NCBI GenBank assembly: GCA_964019425.1
Contig: OZ025820.1
Span: 434,001-498,000, forward strand
Length of the DNA: 64,000 nucleotides
Direction of reading: 5' to 3'
Source: Flectonema sp. DT1601
Taxonomy: Eukaryota > Euglenozoa > Diplonemea > Diplonemida > Diplonemidae
In this document: positions 1-10,309 of the stretch, in pieces
How positions within the stretch are numbered: position 1 is the stretch's first letter
How the letters are laid out: each line of letters begins with the position of its first letter
The notes under the pieces: generated by a model
The model's input: only the letters and a program-made list of their open reading frames with translations
Database searches by the model: none
Told to the model about the DNA's origin: nothing
Program-made: the position numbers and the translations under genes

Positions 1-524
1 GACATATACTCAGGTCTGTCATCTACTTTGTCAAGTGAACTAATTGACATCTCTGTGAAGTACCAATCGTGAACACCAAGAGAAGCAGCACCAATACCGA
101 AAGTTATTATACAAAGTACGATACATATTTTTATTATTATTGATCCTCGTGTTCCAAAACAAGTAACAACACCGACCATGTTGTATGCTCCAGGATAGTC
201 GAGACGTTCTTCTGCTGCCCCAGGTTCTACGTTATTAGCTTCACGTTTTGTAGGATCTTCATATAGGGTTCCTCCTTTACCAAGTCGTAGTATTTCAGGA
301 TCTGCGATTCGTTCTTTTGTTGGTTGTTTTGGACTTGGTCCACTCGGAAATGCATCATCCAAAGGATTCTTTGTACTGTTTGAAGACTGTGACTGACCAT
401 CATCGACAGGACGACTGCTATATAACTTCATCAACGCGTGAGGGTTTCCAGTCGCTCCACAGAATGGTGTAGTCATTGACTGCCCACACTCTCCACAAAA
501 ACCAACTCCCTTCATCTCTGACAT
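1..524 (-). CDS. N-terminal part of a zinc-ribbon-like membrane protein, cut by the window edge
   Basis: An open frame runs from an ATG at 524 to the left edge (174 codons, no stop). It starts MSEMKGVGFCGECGQS and goes on to TTPFCGATGNPHAL; the CGECG and FCGATG pairs look like a small N-terminal zinc ribbon. A polar region rich in Pro, Ser and Lys follows, then one clear hydrophobic segment (about residues 127-148, IIIKICIVLCIITFGIGAAS) ending in GVHDWYFTEM. The predicted product is a cytosolic zinc-binding head followed by at least one membrane span; more spans may lie outside the window. The family is not recognised. Upstream of the start a T-rich stretch ends in CAG 23 bases before the ATG, as in the other genes here. 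Confidence 0.6.
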   Translation of the reverse strand, partial: MSEMKGVGFCGECGQSMTTPFCGATGNPHALMKLYSSRPVDDGQSQSSNSTKNPLDDAFPSGPSPKQPTKERIADPEILRLGKGGTLYEDPTKREANNVEPGAAEERLDYPGAYNMVGVVTCFGTRGSIIIKICIVLCIITFGIGAASLGVHDWYFTEMSISSLDKVDDRPEYM

Positions 525-1148
525 TGTTAATGTTGTTGTGGGATAACCTGATAATGTAATTATGTCATGTTGTGTGATAGGTAATTTTTTTTCATACTAT
601 GAAATAGCCCCGTTGTTTGAAAGAAAAGAACACTTGTGAAAAAAAAAACAAGTACACAAATTATAAATAAGATGTGAAAACTTCATTCTCTGGATCGAAA
701 GCAAAAAGATTACGCAAAGGATCGCCCTTTTGCTTTGCTTGTTTGAAATGAATCTTTCCACTCTCTCTCACACTTTCTCACTAAGAGCAGAAAATTACGT
801 CATTTGACCATCGGGAAAAAAAACACAACAACAACCACGTTTTCCTTGATTCTCTTTTGACAAAAAAAAAAAAAAATGAAAGTGAAAGTGAAAATAAAAG
901 AAGTAAAAAAAAAAAAAGAGAGGGAGGACGATATAGCTAGAGAGAGAGAGAGTGCCGTGTGTCGACAACCATTCTTACACGGAGCATTGCTTGGGAGCAT
1001 ATATCCAACCGAATAAAGCAGGGAAACTGAGTATGTAAAATTGACAAACGAAACAACTGCCTGCACTATCGAATATAGGAATTCGGGGGCCACATACCAC
1101 AAGGTTGAGTGTCCCACATCTTGTAAACAGTTTCAGTGTTTTTAAGTA

Positions 1149-1182
<34 letters not shown>

Positions 1183-1767
1183 GAACAAAAAAAAGATTCA
1201 AAAAATGTATGCGAGGGGTTGCTTAAAAAAAAAAAAAAAAAATAGTAGATTAATATAAGTATCAGATTTCGAATCCGTTTATGTTCGTCCTAATGTGAAA
1301 AAGACTAAAAAAAATAGTGTAAATGATGCAGAACTCCCCTCCTTTATCTAACTTCATTTGTTTTTTTGGTGTAAATAGGGTTAGACATAAAGAAGAGAGA
1401 GAGAGGGAAAAAATGAAAAGGTCAAGAAAAGAAGAATGGCAAGGCAAAAACTCCTTAGGGGGGAAAAAAGGAAAAGGAAAAGAAAAAGAAAAACTCAACC
1501 AGCAGGCTGATTCAATCAACCTGTAACGGTATCACCCGGAAGGGAAGCAAAAAGTAAAATAAAGAAGTCCACTACTAACTAAGGAGCATCGTGTTAAGTA
1601 CATAGAGATACGAGGCAACAACAACGTAAGTAGATCCGATTTTATTCAGGATTGCTGTGATGTAACTGAGAGCATGCAACACGGCATGTCATTATCAGCT
1701 TTCCACCACCTTGTCGATTGTAGACATAAAGTTAAAGATAACAAGTTCATGGAATGAACAATGAGGA
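525..1767. other. Intergenic, no gene seen
   Basis: Low-complexity DNA dominated by A and T runs, including a T run of more than 30 near 1150-1180. Reading frames here are phenylalanine or lysine runs produced by homopolymers. No RNA gene was recognised. Confidence 0.6.
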
Positions 1768-2508
1768 TAAAATAAGACTTACCAGCGTGGGTTTTCTTCC
1801 TCGGTGAAGAGAAAAAGAAGATACGGGAAAAAAAAAGGAACTACAACGACATCTTCAAACTCGTGATGTCTTTTTTTTTTTTTTTTGAAGAAAAAGAAGA
1901 GTCCGCACGCTAGTCTTAAACGAAATAAAATACAACTAATAACATCGGCGAGGTTGACACTCAAATAAAAAATAGTCCAATCTCACAAAGAACAAAAGAT
2001 GACAAAAGATGGGTAGAAGAAACGAATTCAGAAATGCAGGCATCCCTCATCTCATTTCAATTATACATGACTGATCAAGAAGACAATTAAAGAGCCAGAA
2101 AACTGCTATTTAATTAACAAAAAAAAAGGAGGGGGGGAAAAAAAAAAGGCATGTCTGCATATGTAAGCACGTTGCACAAACGGAAGCTAAGAACGTAGTT
2201 TTACACGCGGCTTGCGATAGCACTTCTACGTCAACATGACTGCGAGAGAAAGAAGAAAGAAGAAGAAAAAAAAAAGAGAAAGAGAAAAATATGTTTTTTT
2301 TTGTTCCCTAAATAAAGGAATAATCACTTTTATACTCCCAAAAAAATACATTTCATAATGTTGTCCACTACTGGCTCTTTCACAGGTTTAGGTCTTGAAG
2401 CATAGGATCATGTCTCAAGTGTAAGTATTCCTCAGGTTGAACTTTTTACGAGACAGGCGGGACTTTTTAAGGGGCCGGGGGGCACCACATGGAGTATAAA
2501 ATGTATTT
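1768..2508 (+). repeat. 740-base direct repeat, copy 1
   Basis: The sequence beginning AATAAGACTTACCAGCGTGG is repeated almost unchanged at 5708-6446. The two copies differ mainly in homopolymer lengths and a few substitutions (for example GACTTACC against GACTTACT). Near its left end it holds an imperfect inverted pair, AAGACT..AGCGTG against CACGCTAGTCTT, about 130 bases apart. It has no coding frame and no TG...CA ends. It looks like a recent segmental duplicate or a non-autonomous repeat. Confidence 0.85.
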
Positions 2509-2785
2509 CATTTATTTATTTCCTTTTTTTCATCATATTTCCTTATTTGGGAGCAAAAACCCTTATTTTTCTCTTTTTTTTCTTTTTTTTTTTTCGTTAG
2601 CTTGTAATTTTTATTAAAAAATTTAGGCAGTAAAAAGAAATTGAGGGAAAAAAGAAAAACAATGAAATAATAAATGGGTATTGACGTGATTCGTCAGAGG
2701 CGAAAGTATTGTGACAAGAATACCTTCGTTTATCAAGAATGAGAGTACCAGTAATGCTCTTCCAATTAAGAAGCCCTCCCATTTT

Positions 2786-2818
<33 letters not shown>

Positions 2819-3740
2819 TAAAAAAATACGTCAACGGCCTATCATTTGTGATAGGAACACGTGCAACAATAATTCTTATTTTTATTTTATTTATTTATTT
2901 GATACTCATCGTTGTTACCCCCTCCTCAAATCAACCCATCCATTACTGGTTTATTTATTTGTCTATTTTTCTTCTTTTTTTCGCTCTGATACTGAGCTTA
3001 AGTAGGTGCAAAAGCTCTCAAAAAAGACGAATAGTTTGTAGAACAGGAGGCCAGAACGGGTAACTTGATATTATGATTAAAATATACGAGGGGGGGGGAT
3101 AGAGAGGAAAAAAAAAAATAAAGAACAATAAAGAACAGGTAATAAAAAAACCCGTCAAATAATTGACGTGCAGGAAGGAATGACTGATGTCCCTGATACC
3201 CTATCAGAGAATTTTTTTTTTTTTTTTTCTTTTTTTTTTTTTTTCCAGCTGACACCATATTGAAGGTAGTCACTCATTGGGAGGGATACTTGATGCTGTT
3301 AATTGAGTATAATAGCAACTTGAAACTGGCTAAAACAAATACGGTTTGGCCAAACGTGGTTGCCGTGTAAAAAGACTGACAATTGAACATGATAGGATGT
3401 AAAATCCCACACATGCCTTCGGTATGAGAATGCAGTGAGCACCCCCACCTGGGAGAAAAAATGTTTCGTTCTTTTTTTTTCTTTTTTTTTTAAAGAGGGG
3501 TAGGAAAAAAAAAAAAAAGAAAAACGATGCAAAAACAATTTCGTCATAACAAAAGGTAAAAGTAATAAAAAAAAAATAAAAATAACAAAACTATGGGGGT
3601 AGTAGATAATTTGCACTGAATTATTTCATCACTGCAATAGCGAGTCCACGTGCTTTCTAATTACAACCAAGTTTGTAAGGAGCTTATAGTTATTCTCGTG
3701 AGGGTTGAAAGGAAGCAAGTCTGGTCGTCAATGTGATTTA
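2509..3740. other. Repeat-rich intergenic DNA between the two 740-base repeats
   Basis: There are no genes. A fragment of the dispersed GGTAACTTGAT repeat lies near 3058-3090, and a longer member (AGCAACTTGAAACTGGCTAA, 3311-3430) is described separately. Several A and T runs exceed 20 bases. The stretch just left of the SSU rRNA fragment (about 3600-3740) may continue the rRNA-derived insert, but I could not match it with confidence. Confidence 0.5.
3284..3420 (+). repeat. Dispersed structured repeat, member C
   Basis: It shares AGCAACTTGAAACTGGCTAA followed by TTTGGCCAAAC and GGTTGC with the copy at 17008-17130, and more weakly with 15829-15950. The outer GCAAC and GTTGC can pair, with GGTTTGGCC inside, which suggests a conserved RNA fold. 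The function is unknown. Confidence 0.65.
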
Positions 3741-3809
3741 TTTACTCTGAGACTTGCATGGCTTAATCCTTGAAACAAGCATATGACTACTGGCAGGATC
3801 AACCAGGTT
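3741..3809 (-). rRNA. 5' fragment of small-subunit (18S) rRNA
   Basis: Read on the minus strand from 3809, this begins AACCTGGTTGATCCTGCCAG, then TAGTCATATGCTTG, TTTCAAGGATTAAGCCATGC and AAGTCTCAGAGTAA. It is the universal 5' end of eukaryotic SSU rRNA over about 69 bases. Beyond 3740 the conserved AAACTGCGAATGGCTC block is not seen, so this is a fragment and not an rDNA unit. Whether it is a dead insert or part of a larger dispersed rRNA-derived element cannot be told from this window. TTGTTTCAAGGA in place of the commoner TTGTCTCAAAGA is reminiscent of Euglenozoa, but this is weak evidence on so short a stretch. Confidence 0.88.
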
Positions 3810-3950
3810 TCTTGTCACTAGGAGTAACTCACCAAGATATCACCCTGGTGGTATATTGCTCAACTTTTCGGTTAGTTTGGTGTCAAAAAAATATATACAT
3901 GTACATGGACTTAAAAGAGAAGAGAGCAGATATTGAGCTCGTATGCGCCG

Positions 3951-3986
3951 TAACGTAACGCCCATATTTTTATGGGCGTTACGTTA
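3951..3986. repeat. Perfect 16-bp hairpin with TTTT loop
   Basis: The left arm TAACGTAACGCCCATA (3951-3966) and right arm TATGGGCGTTACGTTA (3971-3986) are exact reverse complements around a TTTT loop. It is much more GC-rich than the flanking DNA. It may be a structured RNA or a tiny foldback insertion. Confidence 0.9.
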
Positions 3987-4037
3987 TTAAAAGAAAAATA
4001 TTTGTCGGTGCAAAGACATAAAAGAAAAAAAATGTTG

Positions 4038-4071
4038 GAGGAAATTGCTTCGGGAACGAAGCAATTTCCTC
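4038..4071. repeat. Perfect 15-bp hairpin with GGAA loop
   Basis: GAGGAAATTGCTTCG (4038-4052) pairs exactly with CGAAGCAATTTCCTC (4057-4071) around GGAA. A second small stem (CTCGC...GCGAG) follows at once, and then a T run. The order of hairpin, hairpin and T run on the plus strand would suit a short terminator-like or structured transcript. Confidence 0.9.
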
Positions 4072-5707
4072 GCGACGAAGCGAGCACTATCTTGTTTTTT
4101 TTTTTTTTGAGCGAAATATTTCAACTACGCGTGGCCACGTCAACCTGACTTCGATAGCGGGGTAATTTGATACTGCATTTTCAAGCTCAAAAGGAACAAC
4201 AATTTCTCCGACAATCTTGACTGTCAGCGGCAGCGTAGTAAATGACTTGCAAATAAATAAATAATACCACTGGAGGCCACGTGAACATAGTTGAGCGCCA
4301 CTTGCCTATGTTACCGTAACAGCTTTTTATAAAACTCATGAGTACTTAATTAATACATTATATTGTCTTGAAAATTAACCATAGAAAAAGACGAACACCA
4401 GGAAGGGGGGCGGCTCTCTGTCAATAGCCGTATATACTGGTATTTGATGATACGAAAACTGTATTAAAAGTAGTTCAAGATGGCGAAACACGTTGTGAAA
4501 TAATTAAACGTAGCACATCTCACTACTAACAAAAAACCTAAAACAAAAAGGAAACGTGATAACCCGCATATACGGTCAACAGCCGGTAAGTGGCAAAGTG
4601 CCATTCCCTCGCTACACTCCACTCCCCCTAGCTGTCACAAATGTAAATCAAAATGCCCTTCAGGGGGGCGACGGGATTGGAAATAAAAGAGCGGGGGAAA
4701 AAAAAATAAATAAATAATAACTACAATATTACCAATTGTGTGTCCAAATACGACGACCTGAAATAACCAAAAATGAAAATAACAAAAAAAAAGGGAGAGA
4801 GAGGAGCAAATTAATACCCAGTAAGCTCCTCAAGATAAGCTCACATGCCAACCTAACATAAATACATGTGTTAGAATTCGGTGAAAACACTCTGCGAAAA
4901 GCTCTACAACATAAGCAACGGTTCGTATCTCACATCGGGTGATCTAAAAACAACCGTGAGAGTCTCACTATCGATAAAGGAAGCACGCAAATACGAAGAG
5001 AGCACCTGCTACAAAAACAATAACAAAATATATGTTTCCACAAAATGCAAAGTTTCAAATCCTTTAGAAATTAATAATTGCTTACACAGCCACCAACAAA
5101 AGGAAGTGTGTGCGAGGTTCGCGACCGAGGTGTATGGGATTTGGCCACAAACCGTAAGAACCTACGTAGGCAACAAGTCGTTAGTTAATTAGTATTAATG
5201 GTTATCAGTCAATCAAAAAAATCAAATGCAAAAATTCGTAGGACAATTCGGGTTAAAATTGAAAAATTCTTCTTCGGATCATTCCCCTAACCCAGCCTTC
5301 TTCAGCGAAGAAAGTAAAGGGGACACTGCAGTGTCAGGCTTAGCGAAGGGACTACGTCAACACGGTTATTTATTTTATTATTTAACACAGTCCCCCCAGT
5401 TATCATTAGTTTAGTATAGAAAAAGTGAGAATAAAAAAAACAAAGATAAGTAAAAAAAGAAAAAGTATTTCATTTTTTCTGCAGTTTCTAGGGTAAAAGA
5501 ATATGTAGTTTTCAGGCTTTAATCTTATACCCCTTTTCAGTTATTTAGTTAAGCGTCAACAACAAGCCACTAAATACCATTTGGGTAGAACCTGGTAGAT
5601 ATTCGAGGGTCAAGGTGTAACCTAATCCCAAGAGGATAACTCTATTAGCTTCGGCACGGGTCACACTCAACAGATCAAGAGATCTACCAGCTAGTTTATA
5701 GGACTAG

Positions 5708-6446
5708 GATAATAAGACTTACTAGCGTGGGTTTTCTTCCTCGGTGAAGAGAAAAAGAAGATACGGGAAAAAAAAAGGAACTACAAGGAAATCTTCAAAC
5801 TCGTGATGTCTTTTTTTTTTTTTTTTTTGAAGAAAAAGAAGAGTCCGCACGCTAGTCTTAAACGAAATAAAATACAACTAATAACATCGGCGAGGTTGAC
5901 ACTCAAATAAAAAATAGTCCAATCTCACAAAGAACAAAAGATGACAAAAGATGGGTAGAAGAAACGAATTCAGAAATGCAGGCATCCCTCATCTCATTTC
6001 AATTATACATGACTGATCAAGAAGACAATTAAAGAGCCAGAAAACTGCTATTTAATTAACAAAAAAATAGGAGGGAAAAAAAAAAAAGGCATGTCTGCAT
6101 ATGTAAGCACGTTGCACAAACGGAAGCTAAGAACGTAGTTTTACACGCGGCTTGCGATAGCACTTCTACGTCAACATGACTGCGAGAGAAAGAAGAAAAG
6201 AAGAAGAAAAAAAAAAGAGAAAGAGAAAAATATGTTTTTTTTTGTTCCCTAAATAAAGGAATAATCACTTTTATACTCCCAAAAAAATACATTTCATAAT
6301 GTTGTCCACTACTGGCTCTTTCACAGGTTTAGGTCTTGAAGCATAGTATCATGTCTCAAGTGTAAGTATTCCTCAGGTTGAACTTTTTACGAGACAGGCG
6401 GGACTTTTTAAGGGGCCAGGGGCCACATGGGAGTATAAAATGTATT
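5708..6446 (+). repeat. 740-base direct repeat, copy 2
   Basis: This is a near-identical direct copy of 1768-2508, about 3.94 kb downstream. The match starts at ATAATAAGACTTACTAGCG and ends at AGTATAAAATGTATT; sequence on both sides of the copies is unrelated. Confidence 0.85.
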
Positions 6447-7026
6447 CTTAGCACAAATGTAACTTAACTAAAATTTGAGAGCATCAAAGGAGATTCCCCC
6501 GAAAGAAAAAGAAAAAACCAGTCTTTGAAAGGCAGCAAGTGAAAAGGAGGAAGGGGGACAAAAAAAAAGGACGAAGAATAACTGAAGCTAATGTTTTTGT
6601 AGGTAATAGATTTTTTTTTCTTTTTTTTTTTTTTAGATCAACTAAAGGATCCCTTATGTTGACCCCTCTCAACATATAAGTAGAACACATTTTGCGTCAT
6701 ATAACAATTCAACAGGAGAATTCTTTTTTTGATCAAAGTTCTATTCCTGGATAAACATTTGCTTGTACTGCGGGCCTTGAAAAAAAAGACATCGAGTACT
6801 TTTTTGGGGTTGGATTCTCTAAAAAATCAAATTTCGCACGGGAATAGAGCTTTGCTCTTCTCTTTTTTTCTTTGCTAACTTCATTAGCAGTAAAGGTTTA
6901 TTCTTTTTTTTTTTTTATTTTCTTCCTTCGAACAGAAAGCAACATTCATGGTCCGCGGCTTGCTGCGGAAAATATGGTTTCCTAACGACGAAAAAAACCG
7001 AAACAACAGCTTTTAATTTTAGCCTC
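6447..7026. other. 3' flank of the kinase gene
   Basis: AT-rich DNA with T runs, presumably the 3' untranslated region of the kinase-receiver gene and a short spacer. Nothing else was seen. Confidence 0.5.
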
Positions 7027-8853
7027 TTAGCTACCTTTGCTATTAGTACCTGCAGGTGTTCTGGTGCTATGCAGTTGATAACCTTCACTGTGGTTACTGG
7101 AGAGAGGAGAGCATTCATCGTTTGTTTCAGAGTTGTCGTTATCAAACACGTATTCGACAATCCCATCAAAGTGAACCAAATCAAGTCCCAAAGCCGACTT
7201 ATTTTTACATCTCGACAGAGAATTCTTGACATAATGTGATTCCGCGACATAGTTTGGTCGAGACAGCTCTTCAGGACCAACTACACGAGTCTTTATGCCA
7301 AGCCATTCAAGTATCTGTGTTACCTTTGATACATGCAAAGGTTTAATAAGAACGTTTTGAGCACCAGCTTGATTAGCATACACTGCTAAATCAACGGGTT
7401 TCTCAGATTCTGTTGTGAGAAGTAAGATTGGTGTGGCTTCGAGTGTGTGAGCGTCTTCGCCTTCACGAATTTGTTTAACAACTTCAATGCCAGTCATCCC
7501 AGGAAGATAAACATCAACAAGGACTAAATCATAAGGTTGACCACCAATACTTTCTGATAAGACAGCACTGACTGCTGCTTCTCCTTTACACGCTTCATGA
7601 ACTTCAACTGTTTGACCAGAATTAGGAGCAGCACTCTTTTCCATCATACGAATGAGCATCAGTCTGTCGTGATGGATATCATCACAAACTAATATTCGAC
7701 ACGCTGTTGGTTTCGACTTATCAAGTATTGATCCCAGCCCTGACCAGCTACCTTCACTTTGTTGTGCACAAGTTAGTGGTGTTTTACAGATGCATAGATC
7801 AGTTTCTTGACTTGCAAGCGCTGTATCAACCTGTAGTAGTTCTAATCCTGGAGAGTGTTGAGCCAGTGGAGCACTTATTGATGAACTACAATCTCTATGA
7901 GAAGATACCAATAAGGGATTATCCTTTGAGAAGAAAACATGAGATGAAACAGCCGGTAAAGTTATCCTCACAGCAATATTCCTACTTAGCATTGCAGAGA
8001 CAAGGTCCGACAATGATGCGGAGACGCCTTCGACGTGTTTTAATTTTTCACATTCGATTGCTCTCCATAAATCGAATAGAGATGATGACCCCGCACCGAA
8101 TGGTGCTACTCCCTGCAGCAGAAGGTAGAACAGAACTCCCAGAGCCCAGACATCAGTGGCTTTGTCAGGGAAGAAATCACCTGTCAAGGCTTCTGGAGAT
8201 TGAAAGAAAGGTGTGCCGGCAGTCATGCGACTTTCATCATTGTCTGTGAGTTTGCCTCGGAGGATGCGAGATTCTCCAAAATCGATAATCTTAACGATCG
8301 TACGATCAGATGAGAAGACAAAATTAGCTGGTTTAATATCCCTGTGAATGATTCCTCTCTCATGAAGGTAACCAAGACCATCAATCATTTGTTTAAAAAA
8401 AATTGCTGCGTGTTCTTCCGACCAACTTTCTCCTACGAGGCCACCAGTGCCGGTGATTTCAGCTATCTGTCCACCGCCCAGTACTTCGAGTACGAAATAA
8501 ACTTTATCTTGTGATTTATCATCTATGTATTCCAATAGTCTGACAACGTTTGGATGTTGCACACGAATGAGACACTTATATTCGGCGGCCTTAACAGTGT
8601 CACGTGAAAGTATTTTGATCGCGTACAACTCATCGTCTGTGGTACAGCTTCCTCGTAGTCCTGATCGCGTACTTCGACACAGGTATACTTCTCCGTAGCT
8701 GCCGCTTCCGAGTTCTTTAATCATTCGGTAGTTGTTCACTCCTCTAAACTGACCTTTTTCTTTAATCACTGCAACATTGTTTCGGACACAAGCCCCAACG
8801 TTTGTCGCATTCTCATAAAAACGTTGAATTCCACCCGCTAAACAGCATCCCAT
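7027..8853 (-). CDS. Ser/Thr protein kinase fused to a two-component receiver domain
   Basis: A single exon of 608 residues. The start MGCCLAGG fits N-myristoylation at Gly2 with palmitoylation at Cys3 and Cys4, so membrane anchoring is likely. The kinase domain (about 42-308) has glycine loop GSGSYGEV, Lys80 in YAIK, HRDIKPAN at 170-177, DFG at 191-193 and GTPFFQSPEAL, so it looks active; the activation-loop style recalls CaMKK-related kinases. After a Ser-rich linker, residues 385-520 form a receiver domain: Asp pair in VCDD, phospho-acceptor Asp447 in VLVDVYLPGMTG, Thr in LLTTES and Lys504 in LIKPL. All key receiver residues are present. The inference is that phosphorelay input controls a eukaryotic-type kinase, or that the receiver scaffolds it. 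Eukaryotic receivers usually sit on histidine kinases or DNA-binding proteins, so this pairing is unusual. The acceptor-like AAGCAG lies 6 bases before the ATG. Confidence 0.93.
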   Translation of the reverse strand: MGCCLAGGIQRFYENATNVGACVRNNVAVIKEKGQFRGVNNYRMIKELGSGSYGEVYLCRSTRSGLRGSCTTDDELYAIKILSRDTVKAAEYKCLIRVQHPNVVRLLEYIDDKSQDKVYFVLEVLGGGQIAEITGTGGLVGESWSEEHAAIFFKQMIDGLGYLHERGIIHRDIKPANFVFSSDRTIVKIIDFGESRILRGKLTDNDESRMTAGTPFFQSPEALTGDFFPDKATDVWALGVLFYLLLQGVAPFGAGSSSLFDLWRAIECEKLKHVEGVSASLSDLVSAMLSRNIAVRITLPAVSSHVFFSKDNPLLVSSHRDCSSSISAPLAQHSPGLELLQVDTALASQETDLCICKTPLTCAQQSEGSWSGLGSILDKSKPTACRILVCDDIHHDRLMLIRMMEKSAAPNSGQTVEVHEACKGEAAVSAVLSESIGGQPYDLVLVDVYLPGMTGIEVVKQIREGEDAHTLEATPILLLTTESEKPVDLAVYANQAGAQNVLIKPLHVSKVTQILEWLGIKTRVVGPEELSRPNYVAESHYVKNSLSRCKNKSALGLDLVHFDGIVEYVFDNDNSETNDECSPLSSNHSEGYQLHSTRTPAGTNSKGS

Positions 8854-9089
8854 TGGGATCTGCTTATTTTATTTATTTATATTTTAATATATAAAAACCC
8901 AAATCCATCTGTAGGAATGAATTACTATTATTTAATAATAATTTACTTAACAATCTATCAGAAACCCTTCAAAACGGTAATAAGTACAGAGGGAAGTATC
9001 TTTGAAGGGAAAGTATACATAATTTTGTTTAATATAATTGTACAATAAAAAAAAAAATAAAAACATGAAAACAAACGCTACCGTTTTCA

Positions 9090-10205
9090 TCATTCCTCGT
9101 AGGGTACAACTAGGGAAGCAAACGACTGACTTTGCCATTTCGCAATGTCTTTCTTGCCATGGCAGTGTTTCCAAATCTGTTTTGGTCCTCCAGTCTGTTG
9201 ACGAGCTGGTGTAGCAGCAGCGCTAGCCGGCAATAACAAATTTGAATGAATTTCCTTCCTCACTTGTGAAGGTGTTCCTCTTGGTGTTGATAATCGACGA
9301 CTTGACGCCAGTCTAGTTGATGTCTTGGAAGCCAGTTTTTGACCTCCTGTTGTAGACCATTCATGGAAGTGTTCGTCAGCAACTTTAAGAGAATTTCGTT
9401 CCTTCGGAGATGAAGGTTTCACTAAGGAAATATCCTCAGCCGTATCTCTCTTCCAAATAGCCTTCGTACATTGAGTTGTGAATGGACGGTCTCCAGAAGT
9501 TGGATTTCCTCTTAACATTTCTTCAGGTACAAATGGAACCTTATCTTCACCAACGAGACACAATTGTTTATATATTTCTTCTCTGTAGTGAGTATCCGCA
9601 GAAGGCGGTGCATTTTGCATTCGTTCTTTAACCAAATCAGCTTGCTTTATTGAGATAGCCTTAGCCCCTTTAGTAGACCAGTCAGCTAATGTGTTTGAAA
9701 TATGGTCATCTGGTTTTTTGAGGTACTCAGTTCGAACCTCATCCATGTCACGTTTTTCTTTGTCAGAATAAAGTTTTGTTGATAACTCCTTACGACGGTC
9801 AAGAGCTCCATCGTGTAGACGATGATATAGTTTTTGTGATTCCTCATAAGAGAGTTTGTGTCTTACAGATGACACTTGTGGAATATCTGAATCTATTACG
9901 TCTTCAGGTATAAAACTCTTTTCAGGAGCTTTATACAGTCGTGACAACATCTTATCAGCAACCTTTCGTGATATTATTTTCTTTGGTGGTTCTTCACTTT
10001 TATATTTAGCATCTTCTTTTTCTATCGTTTTTTTTCTATTCTTCTCCCCATCTTCGAACAGTCGTCTGCTTGATCTCCTAGCAGCCCGTCCACTTTCAAG
10101 ATCGTCGAGGTATGCAGCAGCAGCTGACGCGTCTCCTTCGCATATCGGAGAGTACGGTGTGTCATTATTATCGAGTTGCCATAGAGAATCGATTGACTTT
10201 TTCAT
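9090..10205 (-). CDS. Charged protein of unknown function with internal LY-type repeats
   Basis: A single exon of 371 residues, rich in Lys, Arg and Glu, with no membrane segment. Weak internal repeats of about 25-30 residues are visible: SRKVADKMLSRLYKAPEKSF, then SYEESQKLYHRLHDGALDRR, KLYSDKEKRDMDE and EEIYKQLCLVGEDKVPFVPE. Two of these share the ending SFIPEDVI / PFVPEEML. Such Leu-Tyr repeats occur in poorly characterised cytoskeletal or flagellar proteins of protists, but I do not recognise the family. The C-terminal third is Ser/Thr/Arg-rich and probably disordered. The ATG is preceded by a T-rich tract ending in CAG 23 bases upstream. Confidence 0.8.
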   Translation of the reverse strand: MKKSIDSLWQLDNNDTPYSPICEGDASAAAAYLDDLESGRAARRSSRRLFEDGEKNRKKTIEKEDAKYKSEEPPKKIISRKVADKMLSRLYKAPEKSFIPEDVIDSDIPQVSSVRHKLSYEESQKLYHRLHDGALDRRKELSTKLYSDKEKRDMDEVRTEYLKKPDDHISNTLADWSTKGAKAISIKQADLVKERMQNAPPSADTHYREEIYKQLCLVGEDKVPFVPEEMLRGNPTSGDRPFTTQCTKAIWKRDTAEDISLVKPSSPKERNSLKVADEHFHEWSTTGGQKLASKTSTRLASSRRLSTPRGTPSQVRKEIHSNLLLPASAAATPARQQTGGPKQIWKHCHGKKDIAKWQSQSFASLVVPYEE

Positions 10206-10309
10206 TCAAAACGACATATAAAGGTTGCCTGATGTATGAAAATAAAACTAATCGTACGCTCACTTGTCAAATAACAACAAAAGTGAATGAGATAGATCAG
10301 AAACATTGT

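Larger units (their letters stand above)
3810..5707. other. Intergenic DNA with two strong hairpins and short repeats
   Basis: No gene was recognised. A 103-codon plus-strand frame at 4881-5192 has no family features and runs against the direction of every other gene. At 5206-5243 there is a short repeat (TCAATCAAAAAAATCAAATG, then CAAAAATTCGTA) that recurs at 29451-29485. The hairpins at 3951-3986 and 4038-4071 are listed separately. Confidence 0.5.

Noticed and set aside
4881-5414. Plus-strand frames of 103 and 62 codons between the direct repeats
   Set aside because: No family features, wrong strand relative to all genes, and one overlaps a short dispersed repeat.
1768-6446. LTR retrotransposon bounded by the 740-base direct repeats
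   Set aside because: No TG...CA ends, no primer-binding site I could recognise and no gag or pol-like coding between the repeats.
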